A stretch of 64,000 nucleotides of DNA from Sphaerochaeta globosa str. Buddy (GTDB lineage Bacteria > Spirochaetota > Spirochaetia > Sphaerochaetales > Sphaerochaetaceae): contig NC_015152.1 of assembly GCF_000190435.1 (NCBI RefSeq), forward strand, positions 1,370,458 to 1,434,457. The letters run 5' to 3'. The position numbers were made by a program, and so were the translations under genes. The notes below the pieces were generated by a model. It saw only the letters and a list, made by a program, of their open reading frames with translations, searched no databases and was not told the DNA's origin. How positions within the stretch are numbered: position 1 is the stretch's first letter; each line of letters starts with the position of its first letter. This document shows, one piece after another, positions 55,164-62,859 of the stretch.

Positions 55164-56966
55164 ATGAGTGCCAAAAGCAAACTCAATCAGATCAAGGCTT
55201 TTTTCAGGAAGCCGCACAATATCATCCTGGTGGTTATGCTGGTTGTATTGGGGTACCTTACCCTCGTACCGCTTTTGACCATCATCCTCGATACCGTTAC
55301 GGTCCACTCAAGCGAAGCCAGGTTTGTGAAGAAACCTGTGGGATCGCTTACGCTGTATCACTGGACGAAGATGTTTGCCAGCGGTATTACCAGTCAGAAG
55401 ACCTTCTATGAACCGTTTGTCAACACCATGGTGGTCGCCTTTCTTTCCTGTGTTCTTGCCATTATAATCGGTGGTTTTTTTGCCTGGACGGTAACCAGGA
55501 CAAATATCAGGGCGAAAGCATTCATCTCCACCGTTTTTGTTTTTCCCTACATCATGCCCGCCTGGACGTTGGCCATGGCTTGGCTCAATTTCTTTCGCAA
55601 CTCACGAATCGGGGGAGCCCCCGGTCTTTTCACCGTATTCACCGGTTTGGAAACTCCCAACTGGTTTGCCTACGGCCTATTTCCCATTGTCATCGTGCAA
55701 GGACTGCACTATGCACCCTTTGCCTACATCCTCATCGGGGGAATTCTGAGGAACATGGATGCCAACCTTGAGGAAGCAGCCATGCTGCTGCATGCCAATC
55801 GATGGCAGATCATGCAGAAGGTGACCCTGCCTATCGTACGACCGGCATTGTTGTCTACGTTCCTTTTGGTCTTTTCCTCTACCATGAGCGCCTTCGCCGT
55901 CCCTGCATTCTTGGGCAGCCCGGTGCGCTACCAAGTATTGACAACCCAGATGTACCGCACCCTCAATGGCATGAATCCCGGCTACGGATACATCATGGCA
56001 TTGGTGATGATTGTCATCGGTGTAGGAATCCTGATGCTCAATCAGAAAATTACCGGCAGACGCAAGAGCTACACTACCATCACCGGCAAGAGCTCGAACA
56101 TCAGCCTCTTCAACTTGAGAAAAGCTCGTACTCCACTTACCGTCATTCTGGTAACAATTCTGATGATGATCGCCATTCTGCCGCTTTTCTCTTTTGCCAT
56201 TGAATCCTTCATCATGGCTCCGGGTGACTACTCCTTCTCCAACTTCACCACCGAGTTCTGGATTGGGAAGGGCAGGGCGGACATTGCCAACAGCGAGCCG
56301 GGCATTCTTCGGAATCCATCCATCTGGCTGGGCCTGACCAACAGTCTGAAGCTTTCAATCATCATCAGCCTGATTGCGGGAACGGTAGGCATGCTTTGCG
56401 GCTATGCCATAGCCAAGAGAAGGGGATCTAAACTTTCCACATGGGTCAACAACCTTACATTCTTCCCCTACCTCATGCCTTCCATGGCCTTCGGTGCCAT
56501 TTTCCTTTCAATGTTTGCGGTTCGAAGGGGCATTATTCCCGCCATGTACGGCTCGTTCTGGCTCTTGGTCATAGTAGGTGCGGTTAAGTACCTTCCTTTC
56601 GCTTCACGCAGCGGCATCAACGCGATGCTGCAGCTCAGCGGTGAGATTGAGGAAGCAGGAACGATCATGGGAGTCGGCTGGTTCAAGCGAATGACAAAAA
56701 TCATATTCCCCATCCAGAAAACCACGTTCATCAGCGGCTATCTCTTGCCATTCATCAGCTGCATGCGCGAGCTTTCATTGTTCATCCTGCTTGTATCGCC
56801 ATCGACCAGGATTCTCACCACCTTGCTGTTCCAGTACAACGAAAAAGGTTGGAATCAGTACGCCAACGCCATCAACCTGATGATCGTCGTCATTGTGGTT
56901 GGATTCAACCTGCTGATCAACAAACTGACCGGTGCCTCGATCGACAAGGGAATCGGCAACAACTAA
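55164..56966 (+). CDS. Fused two-domain ABC permease
   Basis: Inner-membrane permease of 600 aa with two MetI-type halves in one chain, about 12 hydrophobic segments. Each half has the EAA-type loop that meets the ATPase: EEAAMLLHANRWQIMQKV (first) and EEAGTIMGVGWFKRMTKI (second). Such fusions are typical of FbpB/AfuB-type systems. I chose ATG 55164, with AAAAGGA 8 nt upstream, over TTG 55146. The ATPase gene begins 12 nt after the stop. Confidence 0.9.
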   Translation: MSAKSKLNQIKAFFRKPHNIILVVMLVVLGYLTLVPLLTIILDTVTVHSSEARFVKKPVGSLTLYHWTKMFASGITSQKTFYEPFVNTMVVAFLSCVLAIIIGGFFAWTVTRTNIRAKAFISTVFVFPYIMPAWTLAMAWLNFFRNSRIGGAPGLFTVFTGLETPNWFAYGLFPIVIVQGLHYAPFAYILIGGILRNMDANLEEAAMLLHANRWQIMQKVTLPIVRPALLSTFLLVFSSTMSAFAVPAFLGSPVRYQVLTTQMYRTLNGMNPGYGYIMALVMIVIGVGILMLNQKITGRRKSYTTITGKSSNISLFNLRKARTPLTVILVTILMMIAILPLFSFAIESFIMAPGDYSFSNFTTEFWIGKGRADIANSEPGILRNPSIWLGLTNSLKLSIIISLIAGTVGMLCGYAIAKRRGSKLSTWVNNLTFFPYLMPSMAFGAIFLSMFAVRRGIIPAMYGSFWLLVIVGAVKYLPFASRSGINAMLQLSGEIEEAGTIMGVGWFKRMTKIIFPIQKTTFISGYLLPFISCMRELSLFILLVSPSTRILTTLLFQYNEKGWNQYANAINLMIVVIVVGFNLLINKLTGASIDKGIGNN

Positions 56967-56978
56967 GAGGAGTAACTC

Positions 56979-58094
56979 ATGCCTAGGATAGAATTGAAGC
57001 ATATCACCAAGAAATTTGGAAAGTTCGTTGCCGTTGATGATTTGAACATGGTCATCGAGGATCGCTCGTTTGTCACCTTACTCGGCCCATCAGGGTGTGG
57101 AAAAACCACAACCTTGAGGATGATCGCCGGCCTTGAAACCCCTTCGGAGGGAATCATCACCATCAACGACAAGGTTGTCTTTTCCAGCGAAGACGGTATC
57201 GACGTTCCCCCGGACAAGCGCGATGTTGGCTTTTTGTTCCAGAACTATGCCCTATGGCCGCATATGACTGTGTATAAGAACATTGCATTCGGCCTTGAGA
57301 ATCTTAAATGGTCCAAGGATGCCATTAAAACCAGGGTTGAGGAATTGCTCGCAATGCTTAAGATCAGCGAGTTTGCCGCACGGTATCCTGCAGAACTCAG
57401 TGGAGGCCAGCAACAGCGGGTAGCCATTGCAAGAACGTTGGCTACCGGGCCGAAGGTTCTGTTCATGGACGAGCCTCTTTCCAACCTCGATGCAAAGCTT
57501 CGTATGGAAATGCGCTCGGAGCTGAAGCGGCTGCATCGGGAAACCGACTCAACGTTTGTCTATGTAACCCACGACCAGCTTGAGGCTATGACGCTTTCGA
57601 GCATGGTCTGTCTGATGAAGAACGGCTATATGCAGCAATATGCACCGCCGCTTGAAGTGTATCGCAAACCTGCCAATACCTTCACCGCCGACTTTGTCGG
57701 TTCTCCGAACATCAATCTTGTCGATGGTGTGGTCGAGCAGTGCAATCCGTTCATCCTCAAACTTAGCGAGCATGTACGGTTTGTGTATACGCCCAAGCAA
57801 GAGTTCACCCTTAAAGCAGGGCAGGCCATCGTACTGGGGCTCAGACCCGAGCATATCGCGGTTGCCGAGGCTAAAGCGGATGCTGAAGCAGAAATTCTGA
57901 GTTCGCTTCCTTCAGGCATGGAGACCATCATCGCACTTTCCATGGATGGGATTCGTCTCCATTCGGTAGTGTTCGGCGATATAGATTTTGAGGTTGGAAA
58001 AAGTGTGGGACTTTCCTTCGGCCATGGGGTTTTCAACCTCTTTGACAAACAAAGCGGCAACAATCTTGGTCAGGGAACACTTACAAGGGCCTAG
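56979..58094 (+). CDS. ABC transporter ATPase (FbpC/AfuC/PotA-like)
   Basis: ATP-binding subunit, 371 aa. It has Walker A GPSGCGKTT near residue 37, the Q-loop LFQNYALWPHMTVYKN, signature LSGGQQQRVAIART, Walker B VLFMDEPLSNLD and the switch His in VTHDQLEA. The C-terminal third (about 240-371) is a TOBE-like domain with LGLRPEHIAV. It completes the binding protein-permease-ATPase set. It is followed 2 nt later by the phosphohexomutase gene, so that enzyme is in the same operon. Confidence 0.93.
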   Translation: MPRIELKHITKKFGKFVAVDDLNMVIEDRSFVTLLGPSGCGKTTTLRMIAGLETPSEGIITINDKVVFSSEDGIDVPPDKRDVGFLFQNYALWPHMTVYKNIAFGLENLKWSKDAIKTRVEELLAMLKISEFAARYPAELSGGQQQRVAIARTLATGPKVLFMDEPLSNLDAKLRMEMRSELKRLHRETDSTFVYVTHDQLEAMTLSSMVCLMKNGYMQQYAPPLEVYRKPANTFTADFVGSPNINLVDGVVEQCNPFILKLSEHVRFVYTPKQEFTLKAGQAIVLGLRPEHIAVAEAKADAEAEILSSLPSGMETIIALSMDGIRLHSVVFGDIDFEVGKSVGLSFGHGVFNLFDKQSGNNLGQGTLTRA

Positions 58095-58096
58095 GA

Positions 58097-59578
58097 ATGC
58101 AATACACCTTGTTCCGAGCACATGACATCAGGGCAAAACGGGAGGCGTTCGCCGGTACAGAAGGCGTACGCCTTGGTACCGCTTTAGCCCACTATTTTAT
58201 TCATACCCTCAGCGTCTCTTCAGTCGTGCTTGCCCGTGATGCAAGGTTGGGGGGAGCAGAGCTTCAACAGACGTTGATTTCAGTTTTCAGTAATGCTGGT
58301 TTGGATGTATACGTGGAGCCGAATCCAGTCGGCACCTGTCAATTCTATTATGCGTGTCTGAGTCATGCCGAGGCTGCTGCAGTCATGGTGACGGCCAGTC
58401 ACAATCCTGCTTCCTATTTGGGCATGAAGCTTGTTGGACCAAATCTGCAGGTGATCAGCATGGGCCATGGAAAGCTTGGCGGGCTTGAGGAAGTACAAAA
58501 ACTCTATGAGAAGGAAGTGCCTATCGGCAAACCTCTCAGAGTGGGGAACGTTCATGTTCTGGATACCCTTTCTTCATTCATCGCCTATTCGGCGGATCTT
58601 GCACAGGTAGAGGCTTGTGATGTCGATAGCCTCTCGATCGGATGCGATTTTCAGCATGGGAGCGCAGGGCCTGCAATTGCGAGGGCTTTCGGGGAACTGG
58701 GAGTTCACTACACGGCCCTGCATCTGATTCCCAATGGGAATTTTCCCCAAGGCGATCCCAATCCAGGCATAGAGACAAGTATGCGCGATGCGAAAGCTTT
58801 TCTTACAGAGCAGCCGCTTGATTTGTTCTTCGCCTACGATGGGGACGGAGACAGAATGGACCTGCTCTACAAAGGTAGACAGCTTTCCCCCTCGTTGGTC
58901 ATGCTCAGTATTGCTGACGAACTTGCGAAATTGAACAAATCCGATTCTAATCCTATCTTTCTCTTCGATGTAAAGGCTTCGCCTCCCTTGCTTGCCGAAA
59001 TGCAGCGACATGGAAGGAAGGTTGCAATTGTCCAACCGGGCCACTCAGCGATCAAACAGCTGATGAACAGCAGTACGCAAGCTTTTTACCTGTGTGCAGT
59101 GGAAGAGTCGGCTCATTACTACTATCAGCTGAAGGGACTGGACTGTAAGCGCTATGCTTCGGAAAATACGCTGTTCTATACGCTGCTGATTCTCAAAGCG
59201 TATAAGCGCAATCCCTCGTTGTTTGAAAACGCACGAAAGCTTCAGGATAGTTTTTTTCGTGAGCGCGAATGGTCGGTCTCCATCAAGGATGATTCCGAGC
59301 GAGCTGTATTCCTCAAGAAGGTAGGGATGCTGTTGGCATCGAAAGGAGCAACCACGCTGTCGGTGGATGCACAAGGAAACTCATTGGGAGCGAATCTCTA
59401 CCGATACGGCCTTGACCAAACAGAGATCTACAGAGTCTGGTTTCAGGTATTCCAGCGACTGAGCCAGAGCGAGGACAACCTGCTTCGGTTTGAGGTGCTT
59501 GCTTCAGATCAGGGGTTGTGCCAAGAAATAGCAAAAGCCATCAAGGATTTGGAATCTGCGTCTCATCGAACCACGTAA
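58097..59578 (+). CDS. Phosphohexomutase (phosphomannomutase/phosphoglucomutase family)
   Basis: Alpha-D-phosphohexomutase (493 aa) that moves phosphate between C1 and C6 of a hexose. It has the active-site serine in MVTASHNPASYLGMKLVG near residue 98, the metal loop FAYDGDGDRMDLL near 250, the sugar-binding loop CAVEESAHYYY (the usual form is GGEESGH) and a C-terminal phosphate-binding domain. The start MQYTLFRAHDIRAK has the family motif. It lies 2 nt after the transporter ATPase gene and converges on zwf with a 38-nt overlap. Glucose- versus mannose-phosphate preference cannot be told. Confidence 0.88.
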   Translation: MQYTLFRAHDIRAKREAFAGTEGVRLGTALAHYFIHTLSVSSVVLARDARLGGAELQQTLISVFSNAGLDVYVEPNPVGTCQFYYACLSHAEAAAVMVTASHNPASYLGMKLVGPNLQVISMGHGKLGGLEEVQKLYEKEVPIGKPLRVGNVHVLDTLSSFIAYSADLAQVEACDVDSLSIGCDFQHGSAGPAIARAFGELGVHYTALHLIPNGNFPQGDPNPGIETSMRDAKAFLTEQPLDLFFAYDGDGDRMDLLYKGRQLSPSLVMLSIADELAKLNKSDSNPIFLFDVKASPPLLAEMQRHGRKVAIVQPGHSAIKQLMNSSTQAFYLCAVEESAHYYYQLKGLDCKRYASENTLFYTLLILKAYKRNPSLFENARKLQDSFFREREWSVSIKDDSERAVFLKKVGMLLASKGATTLSVDAQGNSLGANLYRYGLDQTEIYRVWFQVFQRLSQSEDNLLRFEVLASDQGLCQEIAKAIKDLESASHRTT

Positions 59579-60914
59579 AGTCGTTGTCCTTGGCCAACTG
59601 GCTGGCAAATCGGGGCAGGGTTCTGATCGGATAGACTTCACCAACCAAGTCGCTTTGCAGCATCGGCTGGACAATTCTCCAAGATTCAGTGATTTCCTTC
59701 ATGGAAGGAAAGAGGCTCTTGTCGCCGATGAGGATTTTTTGCACGATCTGCTCATACGCCTCGGGAGTGTTCGCCCCGAAGGTCTCGCTCTGATTGAATC
59801 GGAACCGTACCGGCTTCGATTTCCAACTGGTGTTGGGCATTTTCAGGTTCATGCAGATATCGATGGTCAGCTCCGGATGGATGGTGATGATCACTCCGTT
59901 CTCTGCAATGCTCTGATCGTGCATCACCTGTTTGGTGGTGTTCTTGAATTTGATGTAAATAAGTGACTTCGCCTCGTTCTGCATTTTGCCTGTGCGCACA
60001 TAAATGGGGATATCGGCAAAGTAATAGGTATTTACGAAGAGCTTCAGTGCAGCATAGGTGGGTGTCTGCACCACATGACCGCTGTTCACCCCCAGTGATT
60101 CATACCTGCCCATATGGAACTCTTGGATGGGGGAGATAGAACGCAGCACCTTTACCTTTTCGATGGCAATGTCCTCGGGTGACAGGCTAGCCGGCTCACT
60201 CATGGTCAGGTAGGTGATGATTTGCATGATATGATTCTGGATGGTATCGCGCACCACCCCGATTTTCTCATAGAAACCAAGACGTTGGTCGACTCCATGG
60301 GTCTCATCAAAAATAATCTGGATCGATTCGATGGTTCTGTTGTCCCAGATTCTGCGGATGATGTCATTATGAAAGCGCATGAGCAGCAAATTCTGCATGA
60401 ACTCTTTACCAAGGTAATGATCGACACGGAAAATTTCCTTATCCGTGAACGCTTCTTCAAGAATGCCATTATAGCGCAGTGCACTTTCAAGATCGAATCC
60501 GAAAGGTTTTTCGACTACGATTTTCTTGGTCAGCGTGCACATACAGTCAAGCGAAGCATCGATTTCCTTGATTTGGTGAATTGCATCCTCATACAGCGAG
60601 GGCTGCAGTGCCAAATAATAGATGAACTCGACTTCTGTGTTTCCTGCAATCATTGTTCTGAGCTTGCCGGTGAGGATGGATACCGCTTCGGCATCACCCA
60701 TATCGTAGTTCAGGTAATCAAGGTTGTCGGTAAACGATGCGGGTGTATTTTGGGGTACAGAGTTTGCCAGAAATTCCTCGCGGGAGGCATATCGTCGTCC
60801 AAGCGCAAGTACAGAGAAGGGGAATTGTTTTTCCATGAGGTTCTGGTATGCAGGGTAGAGTTTCTTCAGTGCAAGGTCTCCGGTTCCACCGTATTGGATG
60901 ATGATTCGTTTCAT
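59541..60914 (-). CDS. zwf: Glucose-6-phosphate 1-dehydrogenase
   Basis: G6PDH (457 aa) oxidises glucose-6-phosphate to 6-phosphogluconolactone with NADP+ or NAD+. It has the coenzyme loop IIQYGGTGDLALKKLYPAY (the usual form is GASGDLAKRKL), VVEKPFGFDLESA, and the substrate and catalytic motif FRVDHYLGKE. It is slightly shorter than the usual 480-500. It is 7 nt downstream of pgl on the same strand, so the two form an operon for the first steps of the oxidative pentose phosphate path. I saw no gnd in the window. Confidence 0.94.
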   Translation of the reverse strand: MKRIIIQYGGTGDLALKKLYPAYQNLMEKQFPFSVLALGRRYASREEFLANSVPQNTPASFTDNLDYLNYDMGDAEAVSILTGKLRTMIAGNTEVEFIYYLALQPSLYEDAIHQIKEIDASLDCMCTLTKKIVVEKPFGFDLESALRYNGILEEAFTDKEIFRVDHYLGKEFMQNLLLMRFHNDIIRRIWDNRTIESIQIIFDETHGVDQRLGFYEKIGVVRDTIQNHIMQIITYLTMSEPASLSPEDIAIEKVKVLRSISPIQEFHMGRYESLGVNSGHVVQTPTYAALKLFVNTYYFADIPIYVRTGKMQNEAKSLIYIKFKNTTKQVMHDQSIAENGVIITIHPELTIDICMNLKMPNTSWKSKPVRFRFNQSETFGANTPEAYEQIVQKILIGDKSLFPSMKEITESWRIVQPMLQSDLVGEVYPIRTLPRFASQLAKDNDFTWFDETQIPNP

Positions 60915-60921
60915 GGCCTTC

Positions 60922-61554
60922 TTACTCCTTAAGGTCTGTGATGATCACAGAAGAGAACTGCGGGTCTGCAAAAAACATACAAGGTAGTGTATCTGCTTGT
61001 TCGTTACCTGCCAAGAGTCGATTCAGCGCCTCTCGTTTTCCCTCTCCGAGAAACAAAAGGAAAATCTTTGCCTCCTCGGCCAACGTGGAAAACCCAAAAA
61101 AGGTAAGGGTGGCTCTTCTTCTCGGAAGCTTGGGGCTGTTCTCGATAACCGCGACCTGGACCTGGCTCTTTTCCGGCCAGTGATGGGGGAACAGGGATGC
61201 TATGTGCCCATCTTCACCTACACCCAAATACACCCTGTCAAAGAGCGATGATGAAAGCCGGTCTGTTGTGGAGGGGATGGATAGCTGCTTCAGATCAAAG
61301 GCTTCTTCAAAGCCTGCTTGTAAAAGAGTAGCCAGATTTGTTTCCCCGTCAAGCCGCTCGTCGACCAGATACAGTTGCAGACGCTTCTGAATAGAGGCGT
61401 CCAGTGAGAGCAGGCCTTCGACAAGGTACTGTGCGCTTCTACCCCCTGGCAGCGCAATATGAAGCGTGCCTTCTTTTTGCCTTGCGAGACTGATGAGGTC
61501 CTGTGCTACAAAGCGCGAAAGATCCTTTGGCTGTGCAATGCGTTCTATTCTCAT
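60922..61554 (-). CDS. pgl: 6-phosphogluconolactonase
   Basis: DevB-type 6-phosphogluconolactonase (210 aa) that hydrolyses the zwf product. It has the sugar-phosphate loop IALPGGRSAQYLVEGLL, YLVDERLD near residue 80 and the motif VYLGVGEDGHIASLFPHH with the catalytic His. It precedes zwf in one operon. A perfect inverted repeat lies just upstream of its ATG (61556-61582). The ribosome site GGAAG is inside this repeat and only 1-2 nt from the ATG. Confidence 0.93.
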   Translation of the reverse strand: MRIERIAQPKDLSRFVAQDLISLARQKEGTLHIALPGGRSAQYLVEGLLSLDASIQKRLQLYLVDERLDGETNLATLLQAGFEEAFDLKQLSIPSTTDRLSSSLFDRVYLGVGEDGHIASLFPHHWPEKSQVQVAVIENSPKLPRRRATLTFFGFSTLAEEAKIFLLFLGEGKREALNRLLAGNEQADTLPCMFFADPQFSSVIITDLKE

Positions 61555-61555
61555 G

Positions 61556-61582
61556 CTTCCAATGTAATCAAAGAATTGGAAG
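61556..61582 (-). promoter_or_regulatory. Inverted repeat or RNA hairpin directly upstream of pgl
   Basis: CTTCCAAT (61556-61563) and ATTGGAAG (61575-61582) are perfect 8-bp inverted repeats separated by 11 nt, ending 1 nt before the pgl start codon on the minus strand. In the mRNA the downstream arm holds the only Shine-Dalgarno-like sequence, so a folded hairpin would hide it. It could also be a DNA operator. Confidence 0.6.
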
Positions 61583-61602
61583 TAGAATAGTAGGAGATGC
61601 CC

Positions 61603-62859
61603 TCATTCAGGATTTTTCTTGCCATCGAGGTGTTCTTTTGCTATTGCAAGCATCAGTTTGATCCGGTTTTCCTGATTGACATGGGTCGCCGATGGATCGT
61701 AATCGATGGGTACAATATTGGCTTGGGGTGCACGTTCGGTGACCGCCCTGATCATCCCTTTCGCACAAATATGATTGGGAAGACAGCCGAAAGGCTGTGT
61801 ACAGACAATATTGGTATAGCCAGCGTGTACCAAATCGAGCATCTCAGCGGTCAAGAGCCACCCCTCACCCATTTTCACCCCGTAGTCGATCAAGCCCTCA
61901 TTCAGTTGTTTCATCTCGGAATACGGAATGGGTACATTGAATTTGCCGGATTTCTGCATGGCTTGACGGGACATGTTCTCAACCTTGAATAACTGTCTGA
62001 GAATGAATTGGGTGACGATGCTGCTGAGAATACGGCCGCCGTAATACGTCTTATCGGTAATGGCATTGTCAGCCCCATAATAGAGGAACCCCATCATGGA
62101 AGGAACCATGACCTCGCAGCCTTGTTCCTCCAGATAGGCTTGGAGGTTGTTGTTGCCCAACGGGGAGTATTTCATATAAATCTCCCCGACGATGCCAACT
62201 TTGATTTTCTCCTCTTTTCTGACTGGGATGGCTGCAAACTGCTTGCAAATCTCATTGAGGTTGCGTTTCATCGCCCAACCGATGTATCCCTTGTTGTGTG
62301 CAAATCGTTCACTGAGGTAGCGATTCCAGGTAGCAACCAAGGCATCGGCTTCACCTTTGCGTATCTCGTAGGGACGTACCTGATTGGAGAGAGCCATCAG
62401 CAAGTCGCCATAGATAAACGCACTGTAAGCCTGCAGCAACATGAAGAAGGTGAGCTTGAACCCCGGGTTCTTTTCCATACCCTTGAGATTGAGACTGATT
62501 ACGGGAATATGGGAGAGTTGGCACTTTTCCAGTGCCTTGCGAAGCAAAAACAAATAGTTGCTCGCCCTGCAACCTCCCCCGGTCTGGGTTATGGCAAGAG
62601 CGACCTTGTGTGTATCGAAATTGCCATTCTTGACTGCGTCGATCAATTGGCCGATGACAAGCTGGGCAGGATAGCAGATGTCGTTGTGCACATACCTAAG
62701 TCCCTCGCGAATGACATTCGGTCCTTGGTTTTCCAACAAGGCAACCTTATACCCGTGGTTTGCGAAGACTTCTTTCGCAATATTGAAATGAACCGGTGAC
62801 ATATTGGGAATGAGGATGGTGTAATCCTTCCTCATTGCTTTGGTAAATACGGTACTCAT
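61603..62859 (-). CDS. HgdB/DUF2229-associated domain protein (C-terminal part of acyl-CoA dehydratase activase system)
   Basis: A 418-residue protein that matches the C-terminal part of the long (about 1400-residue) CoA-substrate-specific enzyme activases, related to 2-hydroxyglutaryl-CoA dehydratase subunits. It starts FTKAMRKDYTILIPNMSPVHF, includes DICYPAQLVIGQLIDAV, TQTGGGCRASNY, VGIVGEIYMKYSPLGNNNL and QPFGCLPNHICAKGM, with cysteines that may hold a cluster. In many bacteria it is fused to the preceding part; here it starts inside the preceding stop (ATGA). The physiological role of this family is poorly defined. Confidence 0.8.
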   Translation of the reverse strand: MSTVFTKAMRKDYTILIPNMSPVHFNIAKEVFANHGYKVALLENQGPNVIREGLRYVHNDICYPAQLVIGQLIDAVKNGNFDTHKVALAITQTGGGCRASNYLFLLRKALEKCQLSHIPVISLNLKGMEKNPGFKLTFFMLLQAYSAFIYGDLLMALSNQVRPYEIRKGEADALVATWNRYLSERFAHNKGYIGWAMKRNLNEICKQFAAIPVRKEEKIKVGIVGEIYMKYSPLGNNNLQAYLEEQGCEVMVPSMMGFLYYGADNAITDKTYYGGRILSSIVTQFILRQLFKVENMSRQAMQKSGKFNVPIPYSEMKQLNEGLIDYGVKMGEGWLLTAEMLDLVHAGYTNIVCTQPFGCLPNHICAKGMIRAVTERAPQANIVPIDYDPSATHVNQENRIKLMLAIAKEHLDGKKNPE

